From assembly GCA_043755595.1 (NCBI GenBank), contig JAYUSQ010000308.1, forward strand, positions 7,546 through 71,545: DNA of 64,000 nucleotides, read 5' to 3'. Source of the DNA: VFZP01 sp043755595. GTDB lineage: Bacteria; Acidobacteriota; Terriglobia; Bryobacterales; Bryobacteraceae. Position numbers and translations under genes: made by a program. Positions within the stretch are counted from its first letter, which is position 1. Each line of letters starts with the position of its first letter. The notes beneath the pieces were generated by a model that saw only the letters and a program-made list of their open reading frames with translations, did not search any database and was not told the origin of the DNA. Positions 25,617 to 35,459 of the stretch are shown here, piece by piece.

Positions 25617-28412
25617 TCATCTCACGGGCGCTAGGCGACGAAGGTACTCGAATGCGTTGAGTTGCACGACCAAGCGTCCGCGGTGCTGCGAGCCTTCCGG
25701 AGCCGTCAGGGCTACGACTGCGTCTTGGTCTGGCAACAAGTCATAGCTCCAGAACTGCGGCCCGAGATCCGCGACAGGCTGCTCAGACCAACGGCGGACC
25801 CGGCCGGCGACGAACGCGCGATCCGCGACGCGATACGGAACCGTCATCACGCGATGATCCGAATTGAGGAAGTAGATCGTGTCGTGGGAACGAGAGAAAA
25901 GCGGCTGCAATCCGCCTCCGCTGGAGACTTGCCAGGACCGTCCATCATCAGGCCAAGCCCTCACGTAGATTTCCTTACCCGCTGGCCCCGCCGAAGCGTA
26001 GGCCAACCAGCGGCCGTCGCGGGAGAACGAGGGATGGCTTTCATCGGCGCTTGTTTCGACCACCGGCTTTGGGTCGCTCGCGCGCAGCGTCGATCCGTCG
26101 TTCGTGATGGTTACCGTGAAGATATCCGACGCGCCCACTACCCCGGCGCCCTGGTAATAGGCGAGTGTGCGGCCGTCAGGCGAGAAGGAACTCGGAGCCT
26201 GCGAGAGGGTGCTGGTGGTCAGCCGCCGCGGAGTCCCGCCGCTATGCGCGCGAATCCAGTACATGCCTCCATCCCCTCGGAACACTACCCACTGGCTGTC
26301 CGGCGTCCAAATGGCCAAAGGTTGCGAGACTGGGGCTGCCCCGGACTCATACTGAACCATGGGCTGAAGCATCTCGCGCCGCAGATCGAAGGCCGACAGG
26401 GTGAGATCTACCGGGTCGCGCGAACTCAGCAGAATCCGCTGCCCATCGGGCGACACACGGGGATTCAAATAAGTGCCGGGCTTGGCCCACAACGGCTGGC
26501 GGCCGCCCCGGCTATCGAGGCGATCCAAGGTGATACTGGTGATGCCCGAACCACCCGCGCGAAAGACCAGGGTTCCATTGGCAGAGGCATCCAACTGGGC
26601 CCCTCCCAACAAGGAGTAGGCGATATCGCCCGCCACTTTCGCTGGAGCGCCGGTCAATTCCAATCGATCCGCGTCGAAGGGCACGGCGTAGAGGGTGCCG
26701 CGTGTGACGTAGAGCAAATGACCACTCGCCATGTATCGGCCGAAAGTGCCACCGTGGATCAACCGTTTCCGGCGGCGATCGGCGAGCGTCATCACATCAA
26801 TGTCGGCGCCGTCGAATCCGGTAATGGCGTTGTGGGCGGTGAAGAGCATCGCCCTGCCGCCTGGCAGGAATTGCGGAAGACGGTGCGTGGTTTCGCCGTG
26901 GGCGCGATCAAGCTCTGTGAACGGTCTGGGTGTGCCGCCGGACGAGGACACAACCTGCAGTGGACCCGAGGCAGACAAAGAGGCGACGATGTTGCCATCC
27001 GGCCCCCAAGCGCCCCCGGCATAATAGGCGCTGGTGGGGCAGAGATCGACGGCATTCTCGCCAGTGGTGGCAATCTTGCGAAGCTTGCCTTGGGCGAAGA
27101 AGCCGATCCAGCGGCCGTCGGGCGAGAAGAACGGCGTATGCACGCCGCTCACGGCGCCCACTTGTTTCGGCGCGGCATCGTGAAGCGCGCGCAGGTACAG
27201 CCGGCCTCCCGACACGAAGGCGAGACTCGATCCCTCTGGCGAGAGAATCAGATCCGCCGCGCCAGAGGCGTCGAGGGGAAAATCGGCGCCGAGGTCGAGA
27301 TCGAGCCGCATCGTTCGCGATTCGTGACGGCGCGGCGTTGTCCGCCACCAGGCGATTCCGGCGACACTCGCCAGAGTGAGCACGGCGCCGGCCATCAGCC
27401 AACGTCGACGCGACGCTATGGGTTCGGGCTCCGCCGGTTTGTGAAGCAGTTCCCACGCATCGCCGATGTCGCGAAGCCTCTGCGTCGGGTCCTTCTCCAG
27501 GCACTTGCGGATCAGCCTGCGGAGTTCCACGGGCAGCGGCGTCCAATCGGGTTCCGCCGTCAGCACCGCCGCCTGAGTTTCCGTCACCGTGGCCCGCTCA
27601 AACGGATTCATCCCGGTGGTGAACTGAAACAGCAGCAAACCGAACGCCCAGATATCGGCGCGCTTGTCCACCTGTTGGCCGCGCATCTGTTCGGGACACA
27701 TCCAAGCGGGCGTTCCCACTACCGTGCCGTCGGCGGTGATCGACGGATTCCCCCCACCGGGCTGCGTCCACTTGGCGATGCCGAAGTCGAGCACCTTCGC
27801 CGTGCCGTCGGGCCGAACCAGGATATTGCTGGGCTTCAGATCGCGATGGACGATGCCCTTTTCGTGCGCCGCCTCCAGGGCGTCCGCGATTTGACGGCCA
27901 CTCCGCAGCACGGCGGCGAGCGGCAAGGGCCCCGTGGGCGGCTTGCCTTCCACCAACTCCATCACCAAGTAGTCTGGACTTACATCGTAGAGTTGGCAGA
28001 CGTTCGGATGATTCAAAGCCGCAATGGCGCGCGCCTCGCTCATCATGCGCTCGTTCATGGCGCCGTTGCAGAACTTCAGCGCCACGTCGCGGCCCAGGCG
28101 CGCATCGTGGGCGCGCCACACCTCGCCCATTCCGCCGCGGCCTAACCGGTCGATCAAACGATAGGGTCCGGCCGAGGCGCCGGACTGCGGGCTCTCATTC
28201 GCCAATGCAACGGCACGGGCGGCCACCGGCAAAGCCGGCTCCTCTAGAAAGCCTCCCGCTTTTGAACGGGCGGAAAGCAACGACTCCACTTCGCGAAGCA
28301 ACTGATGGTCGCCCTGGCATTCACGCTCCAAAAAACTGGCGCACTCGCCTGCCGGCTGTTCCAACGCCGCCGCGAACAACCGCTGCGTTTGCTCCCAGCG
28401 TTCCTCACTCAT
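25617..28412 (-). CDS. Ser/Thr protein kinase with TolB/WD40-like beta-propeller
   Basis: About 931 residues. After a 90-residue helical lead comes a complete Hanks-type kinase (about residues 90-350): Gly loop LGRGGMGEVW, Lys in VALKF, catalytic loop HRDLKPSNIL, DFG within VLDFGIAKW, and GTPAWMCPEQM. One membrane helix follows (WLMAGAVLTLASVAGIAWW). The outer half is a propeller with repeated SPDGRWIGFF- and TPDSQWVVFR-type blades. It probably senses a periplasmic signal and phosphorylates cytoplasmic partners. The start overlaps the stop of the sigma-factor gene (ATGA), a pairing frequent in acidobacteria. Confidence 0.92.
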   Translation of the reverse strand: MSEERWEQTQRLFAAALEQPAGECASFLERECQGDHQLLREVESLLSARSKAGGFLEEPALPVAARAVALANESPQSGASAGPYRLIDRLGRGGMGEVWRAHDARLGRDVALKFCNGAMNERMMSEARAIAALNHPNVCQLYDVSPDYLVMELVEGKPPTGPLPLAAVLRSGRQIADALEAAHEKGIVHRDLKPSNILVRPDGTAKVLDFGIAKWTQPGGGNPSITADGTVVGTPAWMCPEQMRGQQVDKRADIWAFGLLLFQFTTGMNPFERATVTETQAAVLTAEPDWTPLPVELRRLIRKCLEKDPTQRLRDIGDAWELLHKPAEPEPIASRRRWLMAGAVLTLASVAGIAWWRTTPRRHESRTMRLDLDLGADFPLDASGAADLILSPEGSSLAFVSGGRLYLRALHDAAPKQVGAVSGVHTPFFSPDGRWIGFFAQGKLRKIATTGENAVDLCPTSAYYAGGAWGPDGNIVASLSASGPLQVVSSSGGTPRPFTELDRAHGETTHRLPQFLPGGRAMLFTAHNAITGFDGADIDVMTLADRRRKRLIHGGTFGRYMASGHLLYVTRGTLYAVPFDADRLELTGAPAKVAGDIAYSLLGGAQLDASANGTLVFRAGGSGITSITLDRLDSRGGRQPLWAKPGTYLNPRVSPDGQRILLSSRDPVDLTLSAFDLRREMLQPMVQYESGAAPVSQPLAIWTPDSQWVVFRGDGGMYWIRAHSGGTPRRLTTSTLSQAPSSFSPDGRTLAYYQGAGVVGASDIFTVTITNDGSTLRASDPKPVVETSADESHPSFSRDGRWLAYASAGPAGKEIYVRAWPDDGRSWQVSSGGGLQPLFSRSHDTIYFLNSDHRVMTVPYRVADRAFVAGRVRRWSEQPVADLGPQFWSYDLLPDQDAVVALTAPEGSQHRGRLVVQLNAFEYLRRLAPVR

Positions 28413-28987
28413 GCCGGCCGGCTTCCGGAGAGGGCGCGGTAGAGCCAGGCCTTGGCGAAGTTCCATTCGCGGATCACCGTTATGGAAGAAAGGCCGAGCG
28501 CTTCGGCGGTTTCCTCCACGGTCATGCCGCCGAAGAAGCGCAGTTCCACCACGCGGCACTTTCGTTCGTCGACGGTGGCGAGGCCGTCCAGCGCTGCGTC
28601 TAGAGCGAGGAAATCCGCCGAAAGGTCCTCGCCGAAGACGGCAGTCTCGTCGAGCGGTACGCGCTTGAGCCCGGCGCCGCGCTTGGAGCCGAAGCGGCGG
28701 GCATAGTCGATCAGCACGCGCCGCATCATCCGGCTGGCCACGGAGAAAAAATGGACACGATCACGCCATTCCATGCGGGTGCAATCCATCAGCCGTGCAA
28801 AAGCTTCGTTCACCAGAGCGGTGGCCTGCAGAGTGTGTTGTGAACGCTCGCGCGCCATGTGGCTTCGTGCGATGCGGTGGAGTTCGTTGTAGACGATGGG
28901 CGCCAGATGTTCGAGCGCCGTCGCGTCGCCGGCGCTCCAGGCGCGGAGAAGCTGACTCACGTCTCCGGGCGTTGCTGGCGGGCACAT
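28409..28987 (-). CDS. ECF-type sigma factor (TIGR02999-like)
   Basis: 192 residues. The sigma-2 region contains LAPIVYNELHRIARSHMARE, HTLQATALVNEAFARLMD and VHFFSVASRMMRRVLIDYAR, which are characteristic of the TIGR02999 group found with Ser/Thr kinases. Sigma-4 shows VVELRFFGGMTVEETAEALG and the recognition helix TVIREWNFAKAWLYR. No anti-sigma gene is nearby; the overlapping kinase is the likely regulator. It directs RNA polymerase to an unknown promoter set. Confidence 0.92.
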   Translation of the reverse strand: MCPPATPGDVSQLLRAWSAGDATALEHLAPIVYNELHRIARSHMARERSQHTLQATALVNEAFARLMDCTRMEWRDRVHFFSVASRMMRRVLIDYARRFGSKRGAGLKRVPLDETAVFGEDLSADFLALDAALDGLATVDERKCRVVELRFFGGMTVEETAEALGLSSITVIREWNFAKAWLYRALSGSRPA

Positions 28988-29059
28988 AAAGGAATGATAG
29001 CTCCTGACTAGCTTTCTCGCCTACACACTCGAAACCGATTTCGGAAAGGATATCAATTT

Positions 29060-30207
29060 ATGTCGTTCAGGAAACCAGGGCTCATAGTGTCCGGTTTGTT
29101 TGCCCTCGTTCATTCCATGCCCGTCCCCGGCCAGACCATCTTCTCCGACGGGCTGCAGTACCCGCAAAAGATGATTGCTACGCCCCGAGGCAGCCTGCTG
29201 GTCAGCGAAGGCGGAACCAGTGAGGCCCATACGGGCCGGGTTTCGCTCGTCAGCCCAACGGGAGTCCGGCGGAGCTTGCTCGAAGGCCTGCCCGCGGCCC
29301 CGGGCCATGAGATTCCGGCGTTCGGTCCGGCGGGCATTGCCCTGAATGGGCGGATGCTCTACCTGGTGATCGGCGATGGCGACATGGAGGTTGGGCCGCC
29401 ATTCGCGTTCAGTCCGGCGGGGAGTTCGTCGCCGCTCTTCCAGTCGATCCTGCGCGTGGAATTCTCGGCGCAGCCAGATACAATCACCACGAGCTTCCGG
29501 CTGACGCCGGCTGATCAGTGGACGCTGTTCGACGGCTACGACGTCGAGTTACGAAACAGCGCCGGCGATCGAGCCACGGTGCATCGGCTGATGGCGTTTC
29601 ACCAAGTGCTGCGCAACTTCCTAGGCGGAGTCCAGGTGTTGCGGGTGTCCGCGCCCTAGGTCTGGCGTTGGACGCGTCCGGTGGCGCGCTATACGTTGTG
29701 GACACCAATAGCGAAACTTTGGTGCGGGTGAACACACAAACTGGCCAGTCGCAGTTGCTGACGCGGTTTCAGCCGGACCAGCGCCCTGGCCCGCAGTTTG
29801 TGGACAACGTTCCCACTGCGGTGTGCGCCGTCGATGGAGGGCTGCTGGTCAGCTTCCTCTCGGGCAATCCCTTTCCTGCTGGCGCGGCTTCCGTAAAGAT
29901 CTGGCGACCTTCCGACGGAGTCTGGTCCAACCCGGAGGTGGCGGCGGGCGATCTTTCGATGGTGACGGACCTGGCTTGCCTGCGCACCACCGCGGGCGCT
30001 GCGCGCATGGTGACCGTAGAGTACGCCGCAGAGCCTGTTACCCGCACAACGGTGCCCTCCGGACGTGTCCAGGTACACGATGGTTCGTCGAGGCGAGTGG
30101 TGGCCGGCGGGCTAAATCTCCCGGTAGCTGTGACCCAGGATCCTGCGAGCGGAAGCTTGTTCGTCGCAACCCTCGGGGGCGTGATCTTCCGTTTTCCGGC
30201 GCCGTAG
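29060..30207 (+). pseudogene. ScyD/ScyE-like secreted propeller gene, frameshifted
   Basis: The first part (29060 to about 29640) has a signal peptide (SGLFALVHSMPVPGQ) and reads FSDGLQYPQKMIATPRGSLL, GPAGIALNGRMLYLVIGDG, the ScyD-like NHL/propeller pattern. The reading frame then ends at TAG (29657-29659), while from about 29645 another frame continues as ALGLALDASGGALYVVDTNS through to GSLFVATLGGVIFRFPAP at 30207. Together they equal one protein of about 380 residues. The junction has no slippery heptamer, so a mutation is more likely than programmed frameshifting. Next to it is a heavily decayed gene, which supports loss of function. Confidence 0.75.
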
Positions 30208-30240
30208 CAATAGATCTGCCCGACAAAGGTGATCATTCCG

Positions 30241-31315
30241 ATGAAGGTGAATCGAAGACGACTGGTCGCCTCGGTCTTGGCCGCCATTCCACCTGCAGCC
30301 GCCGGGCAAAACGCGCCAAATGCGCAGTCTACCGACTTCCTGCGCCTGCAGTCGATGATCAGCGGCTATCGGATCAGCCAATTGCTGTATGTAGCCGCCA
30401 AGCTACGGATCGCGGACCTGCTGCTCAGCGGCCCGCTGCCGGTGAAGGGCATCGCCCGCCGCGTCAAGGCCCATAAGGACTCTATGCATGGGTCCTCCGG
30501 GCCCTGGCCAGCTCGGGAGTTTTTTCGGAAGAACCCGGCCGACGCTTCGCCCCGAATCCGATGGCGCGCCTGCTCATTTCCCAACCGGGTTCGCTCCGCG
30601 TTACCGCCGAAATCACCGGCGAGCCCTGGTACTGGCGACCCTTTGGCGACATCCTCCACACCGTCAGAACTGAGGAGACTGCGTTCGACCACATCTACGG
30701 CAAACACAACTTGGGAGTGGTTCGGCGAAAACCCCGAAGCCGCCGCGCTCTTGACGCGTACATGGGCGAAGTGACGGCAACGAAACCAAGGCCGTGATCG
30801 GCAACTACGACCGGGGCCCGGTCCGCACCGTTGTGGATATCGGCGGTGGCAACGGAACGCAGCTGACCGCGGTTCTGCGCGAGGCCGCCTCCCTCGCGGA
30901 ATCCTCTTCGATCTGCCTCATGTTATCGAGGCCGCGAGGAGGGGCTTGCGCCCGAGGTTACTACCCGAATCGAGATGGTGGCAAGAGACTTTTTCCGCTC
31001 GGCGCGTTCCGGCGGCGACCTCTACCCTCTCAAAAACATCTTGCACGACTGGGACGACGCGAAATCCCGGGAAATTCTCGCGGCGATTCGCCGCGCGACC
31101 CCCAAGGTTGGCAAACTCCTGCTGATCGAGGGCATCGTCTGCGCCCCGAATCAACCCTGTTCCGGGAAGAGCTACGGACATCACGATGATGGTGCGGAAT
31201 GGCGGGCGGAGTCGGACCGAGGCCGAATATCGACTTGTTGCGGGCAGCGAGCTTCGAGATGACAAGAATCATCAACACGCCAGGGCCAGGGATCATCGAA
31301 GCGCAACCCGCCTAG
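30241..31315 (+). pseudogene. O-methyltransferase-like gene with many frameshifts
   Basis: Pieces in all three frames line up with one SAM-dependent O-methyltransferase of the hydroxyneurosporene/plant type: ISQLLYVAAKLRIADLLL (winged-helix dimerisation part), then ALASSGVFSEEPGRRFAPNP, TWEWFGENPEAAALL, RTVVDIGGGNGTQLTAVL (SAM motif), LFDLPHVIEAA, MVARDFFRS, LKNILHDWDDAKSREIL (catalytic His region), GKLLLIEG and a tail FEMTRIINTPGPGIIEAQPA. At least five frame changes are needed, so it is dead. Odd: the N-terminus MKVNRRRLVASVLAAIPPA looks like a Tat signal, unexpected for a SAM-dependent enzyme, and might come from a fusion. Confidence 0.8.
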
Positions 31316-31506
31316 TGCAACGCGGCGTCCGGAGAGTGGAGTGTCGCCGACGCGGGCAAGTCGGAAACACGCATGAAGAAGAGATAGAGAACGATAAGTC
31401 GCGCAGGGATACTTGAAGTGGTACGTGCGGCCAGACCGTACTGTCCCCAGCGCCCTTCCATGATCGAATTGCCCCTACACCAGCCGTTATCTGAACAGCA
31501 TTGAGC

Positions 31507-32145
31507 TTAAACCGGATCCGCGCTCAGGGCTTGACCCGAAGCCGCGCGATTGGGTTCCCACAAGACTTCCCCGACACCGAGTATGTGATTCACCCACCGG
31601 CTCCACACAAAAAGCGCGTCGCTCAACCTGTTTAGGTACTGGATGCTTTGGTCCGGCAATGTTTCGGTGCGCGCCAAAGCCACAGCAATCCGCTCGACCC
31701 TGCGGCACACCGTGCGCGCCGCGTGCAACTCAGCATTCAACCGGCAACCGCCTGGCAGAACAAACGAACGCAGCGACGGCAGCACGTGATTCATCTCGTC
31801 GATTTCACGTTCAAGCTGCGAAGTCTCCGCGCCGGTCACGCGAGGCTGTTTGGGATGAACATCCTGCGGGAGCGTAGCCAGGATCGATCCGAGATTAAAC
31901 AACTCATGCTGAACCCGCAGCAGGATCCCAGACAAAGCGGCGAGCGCCGGATGCTCAAGCGACGAGACCCGCGCCAGCCCCAACCAGGAATTCAGTTCAT
32001 CGACCGTGCCGTAACACTCGATGCGAAGCGCGTCTTTCGCCACGCGTTGTCCGCCCACCAGACTGGTCTCGCCCGTGTCGCCGCCCCGCGTATAAATCCG
32101 ATTCAACGCCAGATGCGGATCGTGGTATACCTTCTCATCGCTCAT
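31507..32145 (-). CDS. PduO-type cob(I)alamin adenosyltransferase
   Basis: 212 residues. The ATP-binding N-terminal motif IYTRGGDTGETSLVGGQRV, then ECYGTVDELNSWLGLAR, and the C-terminal RTVCRRVERIAVAL and YLNRLSDALFVWSRW are the standard marks of the PduO/MMAB family. The enzyme transfers adenosine from ATP to cob(I)alamin, making coenzyme B12. No cobalamin-dependent enzyme or riboswitch is visible close by. It starts with an ATGA overlap on the glycosyltransferase gene, so both share a transcript. Confidence 0.93.
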   Translation of the reverse strand: MSDEKVYHDPHLALNRIYTRGGDTGETSLVGGQRVAKDALRIECYGTVDELNSWLGLARVSSLEHPALAALSGILLRVQHELFNLGSILATLPQDVHPKQPRVTGAETSQLEREIDEMNHVLPSLRSFVLPGGCRLNAELHAARTVCRRVERIAVALARTETLPDQSIQYLNRLSDALFVWSRWVNHILGVGEVLWEPNRAASGQALSADPV

Positions 32146-33224
32146 GCTTTAGATTGTCGCGCGCGCGGAACCAATTCAGGGACAGGAGCGGGGGCGGCCT
32201 CACGATCGCCAAACCATCTCGCGATTTCGAGAAGACTGCCGGGCGAGACTTTGGCCATGATTTCGCGACGCTGGCGGATGGCCCCAGGCATCGCTTTCGC
32301 CAAACGCCAAAAGGCAGGCAATGACGACGGCTCCGACAGTAGACATCCGCCCAACACCAGCAGATCGCGCCTCAGCGTAGGCCACGCGCAACGGGTCCAC
32401 ACGGGCCCGGTAAGATTTTTGACACGCATCAAGAACCGGTTCTTCACCGAATGCATGTTGATGGACGCGGGTATGTGGTGGCGCAAACCCGGCCGCGCCC
32501 GCCGGACGTGATATCCCAACGCCTCGGGTGCGTAGAGACACCGCCAGCCTTGCAGTTGGGCGCGCCAGGCCACGTCGGCATCTTCGCGATAGGCAAAGAA
32601 GGCTGGATCGAAGAAACCCGCTGAGGTCGAAACGTCGTCGATCATCTTGCGCCTGTAGAGAGCGGCTGCCCCGGTCGAGCCAAAGACGTACTCGGTCTTA
32701 TCGAACTGCCCTCGGTCCGTCTCGCCCCAGCCTCGGTCAAAATGCCGGAGTTCGTCGTTAAAGAAGATGCCGGTGGAGTCGAGCAGCGGCTCGGAGGGAT
32801 GGCTGAGATCGGGATTCAGCAGGCGAAGTTTTCCACAGACCGTACCCACCCGTTGATCCGATTCCGCCGCCGCCAGCAGTCCGGAAAGAAACCCGGGTTC
32901 AAGCTGCGTGTCCGGATTAAGTGTCAGCACCCAAGCCGAACGCGTAACCGCGATCGCCTGATTCTGCGCCGCCGCAAAACCGGTATTGAAATCGTTCTTA
33001 ACGACATGAACACGACCCCGGAACGGATTCACCGCGTCCAACGTACCGTCCCGGGAGTCGTTATCCACTATTGCCACTTCGCAAGCAGGGTGTTCCTGCG
33101 AGAGCAACGCTTCCAGACAAGAGCGAATATAAGGCCGGCTATTGTGGGTGACGACCGTGACAGCCACCGAATCCGCTCTCAAACTGTTCACGCACCTTCT
33201 AAGACCTTTCGCCCGCCCGATCAA
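32142..33224 (-). CDS. Family 2 glycosyltransferase
   Basis: Up to 360 residues. The GT-A fold begins VAVTVVTHNSRPYIRSCLEA, with the nucleotide-sugar acid in VAIVDNDSRDGT, the DxD-like site in WVLTLNPDTQLEPG and the base-region FFDPAFFAYREDADVAWR. It resembles rhamnosyltransferases of the WbbL type, which build surface polysaccharide. The start is uncertain: TTG at 33224 gives the longest frame, while GTG or TTG some 35-45 bases later, nearer to AGAAGG, would still keep the whole domain. Co-transcribed with the adenosyltransferase; divergent from the sigma-factor gene. Confidence 0.88.
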   Translation of the reverse strand: MIGRAKGLRRCVNSLRADSVAVTVVTHNSRPYIRSCLEALLSQEHPACEVAIVDNDSRDGTLDAVNPFRGRVHVVKNDFNTGFAAAQNQAIAVTRSAWVLTLNPDTQLEPGFLSGLLAAAESDQRVGTVCGKLRLLNPDLSHPSEPLLDSTGIFFNDELRHFDRGWGETDRGQFDKTEYVFGSTGAAALYRRKMIDDVSTSAGFFDPAFFAYREDADVAWRAQLQGWRCLYAPEALGYHVRRARPGLRHHIPASINMHSVKNRFLMRVKNLTGPVWTRCAWPTLRRDLLVLGGCLLSEPSSLPAFWRLAKAMPGAIRQRREIMAKVSPGSLLEIARWFGDREAAPAPVPELVPRARQSKA

Positions 33225-33303
33225 CGACGCCCGGCGAAGAATTATTTTTGCCAGGGGTGTCGTCGAAAAACGGGGCAGCGGGTCTTAGACAATAAGGATG
33301 GGC

Positions 33304-33855
33304 ATGAATCCAATCGGCATAGCCGGGCGCTTGCAATCCCTCACCGGATCCGAAGCCCCACTGTCGCTGGACGAGCAAGTCACGCGTCTATATGAAGATG
33401 CGCGGGACGAGGTCTATCGCTATCTGCTCATGCTCGGCCTGCATCCGCCCCAGGCCCAAGAGGCCGCGCAGGAGGTTTTCCTGCGCTACTACGCCACATT
33501 AAAGCGAGGCGAAGAAATTCAAAGCCCGCGTGGTTGGATCTTTCGTGTCGCGCACAACTACGGGCTCAAGGTCCGGGCCAACCAGAACCATTCGGCTCCG
33601 TTCGATCCGGAATTGGAACTGAAGTTGGCTAGTCGAGAAGAGAACGCAGAACAGTCGTTGCTCGACCGGGACCGTTCATCCCGGCTGCATCGCGCCATTC
33701 AAGGCTTGAGCGAGCAGCAACGGCGTTGCCTCCATCTGCGCATGGAAGGCTTGCGGTATCCCGAAATCGGAGAGGCGTTGGGAATTGGCGCGTCCACCGT
33801 AGGTGAATTCCTGCGGCGAGCCATCTCGCGTCTGAAGAAGGAGCATTATGAGTAA
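33304..33855 (+). CDS. ECF-family sigma factor (RpoE-like)
   Basis: About 183 residues. Region 2 reads LYEDARDEVYRYLLMLGLHP and EAAQEVFLRYYATL with GWIFRVAHNYGLK; region 4 has QRRCLHLRMEGLRYPEIGEA and the recognition helix TVGEFLRRAISRLKKE. Start set at 33304 because AAGG is six bases upstream; ATG at 33298 is an alternative. Its stop overlaps the anti-sigma gene by eight bases. It probably drives the TonB-dependent receptor gene that follows, a logic similar to Fec-type systems, although no FecR homologue is present. Confidence 0.93.
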   Translation: MNPIGIAGRLQSLTGSEAPLSLDEQVTRLYEDARDEVYRYLLMLGLHPPQAQEAAQEVFLRYYATLKRGEEIQSPRGWIFRVAHNYGLKVRANQNHSAPFDPELELKLASREENAEQSLLDRDRSSRLHRAIQGLSEQQRRCLHLRMEGLRYPEIGEALGIGASTVGEFLRRAISRLKKEHYE

Positions 33856-35452
33856 GGTAGTTCCCGGCCATCCAGGTGAGGAGCGGTTGTTGCGGCTGGC
33901 CGACGGTGAACTCGTGCCGCGCCAGTCTGCCATCGTTCGGGATCATCTGGAAGCGTGTTGGCAATGTCGCGCCGAAATGGAGTCGATTCAAGGCGCCGTG
34001 GCCGATTGCGTTCACTACCGCAAGTCCGTCTTGCAGATGCACCTTCCGCCCCCGCCCGCGCCTTGGCGCAATCTGTCCGCCGGTTTTGCCGAGGTCGACC
34101 GGGAAATTGCGGCCGAGTCTTCCTGGTGGCGGCATTTGTGGCGGGCGGTTTCTCCGCCCAGGTTCTGGGTTCCAGCGTTTGCGGCAGCCTTGTTGGTCAC
34201 GTTGGTGCTTGTCCCCTGGCTGCGAGTTACGCCTACGGTGCAAGCGGCAGAGTTGTTGCGCCGCGCCGTGGCCGCCGCCGAATCGCGCCCTCGCCAGGAC
34301 GGAGCGGCGCGCAAGCTGCAGGTAAGAACAAAGTCGAAGAAGCTGGTCTATTCGAGTGTGTCAACTTCGGGAGCCGCAGACTTGCGTCCCGTGAAGGCTC
34401 TCTTTGATTCCGCACAATACGATTGGAGCGATCCACTGAGCGCCAAAGCTTACCTGGCGTGGCATGACCGTCTGGCCTCCAAAACCGACGAAGTGACCCC
34501 CGAAGGCGAGGGCTTTTATCAGATCAAAACGCGCGCTGGTGAAGGCGAAATGATGGAGGCTACGCTACGGCTCCGGCAGAATGACCTACAGCCGGTGCAA
34601 GGCGTCTTCAAGTTTCGGAGCGACGAATGGGTGGAGTTAAGCGAAGCGGCTTTGGAACCGGAAGCGATCGTTGCTGCCCGTGTACCCGCGCCCAACATTC
34701 CTGCGGCTGCGGCGGCGCCTTCGATTGCATCGATAGCGGACGAACTGCGCGCATTGGAAGCTTTGCACCGCATCGGGGCCGATCTGGGCGATCCCATCGA
34801 AATCGCCCGCGCCGGAGCGCAAGTGGAAGTAAAAGGGTTTGGAATCGAGGGGCGGCGCCGCGCAAAAATAGAACAAGCGTTGCAGGGCTTGCCCAACGTG
34901 AATCTGCGGTTTGTCGAGGAAGCGGCCCCGTCCGGCTTCGCGCCGGAATCCGGTCCTGGTTCGACGGCCGTGAAAACCGCTCACTCGCCGCTTCAGGAAT
35001 ATCTCGATCAGCGCCTGGGCGGGCGGGTGGCGATTGAGCAATTCGCCAACGAAGTCTTCGATCGGTACGAATCGGTCATGGCGCGCGCTCACGCGATTCA
35101 ACGCCTGTCGGCTCGCTTCCCCGATCCGAGCGCATTGGCTCCGTCGGACCTGGCCGTCTATCGTGCTCTGCAGCGCAATCACGCGCACTCGTTGGTGCAA
35201 CTGGAGCGCGAACTGGCCGGCATCCTGCGGCCCGTCGCTCCGCCATCTACTATTTCTTCTGTGCCTGTAGTGGGACCTTCAACCGGTCAGTCTCTCCTGC
35301 AATATGCGCGGCGTCTGGAGCGTTCAGTCTCAATGCTGTTAGGCGCCGCGTCTTTTTCCGGAGATGCTGCCAGTTTGCCGGGCCGTATCGCCGCTGAACA
35401 GGCCGAGTTGGAGCAGATCACTCAAACCTTCCTGGAGAGCATGGGACAATAA
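33848..35452 (+). CDS. Zinc-finger anti-sigma factor with large periplasmic part
   Basis: 534 residues. The N-terminal anti-sigma domain has the zinc motif HLEACWQC (H33, C37, C40; HxxxCxxC). A membrane helix follows at about 106-126. The rest is outside: a strand-rich region around residues 150-260 (STSGAADLRPVKALFDS, EGFYQIKTRAGEGEMMEATL), an Ala/Pro linker, then about residues 310-355 with a BON-like pattern (ARAGAQVEVKGFGIEGRRR, IEQALQGLPNVNLRF), and a helical C-terminus. It should hold the sigma factor at the membrane until a periplasmic cue arrives. Much longer than usual anti-sigma factors. Confidence 0.82.
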   Translation: MSKVVPGHPGEERLLRLADGELVPRQSAIVRDHLEACWQCRAEMESIQGAVADCVHYRKSVLQMHLPPPPAPWRNLSAGFAEVDREIAAESSWWRHLWRAVSPPRFWVPAFAAALLVTLVLVPWLRVTPTVQAAELLRRAVAAAESRPRQDGAARKLQVRTKSKKLVYSSVSTSGAADLRPVKALFDSAQYDWSDPLSAKAYLAWHDRLASKTDEVTPEGEGFYQIKTRAGEGEMMEATLRLRQNDLQPVQGVFKFRSDEWVELSEAALEPEAIVAARVPAPNIPAAAAAPSIASIADELRALEALHRIGADLGDPIEIARAGAQVEVKGFGIEGRRRAKIEQALQGLPNVNLRFVEEAAPSGFAPESGPGSTAVKTAHSPLQEYLDQRLGGRVAIEQFANEVFDRYESVMARAHAIQRLSARFPDPSALAPSDLAVYRALQRNHAHSLVQLERELAGILRPVAPPSTISSVPVVGPSTGQSLLQYARRLERSVSMLLGAASFSGDAASLPGRIAAEQAELEQITQTFLESMGQ

Positions 35453-35459
35453 AAGGATC

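Noticed and set aside
25378..25746. A 122-codon plus-strand frame after hicA
   Set aside because: It runs into the antisense of the kinase gene, has no ribosome-binding site and shows no protein-like pattern.
25662..28145. An 827-codon open frame on the plus strand opposite the kinase gene
   Set aside because: It is the antisense shadow of GC-rich codons; its translation is rich in Arg, Gly and His without domain pattern, whereas the minus strand encodes a complete kinase.
29640..29670. Programmed frameshift in the ScyD-like gene
   Set aside because: No slippery heptamer or following hairpin is visible, and the neighbouring gene is decayed by several shifts, so mutation or sequence error is more likely.
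31316..31506. Cobalamin riboswitch near the PduO-type gene
   Set aside because: The gap lies downstream of that gene, not upstream, and no B12-box-like sequence was seen.
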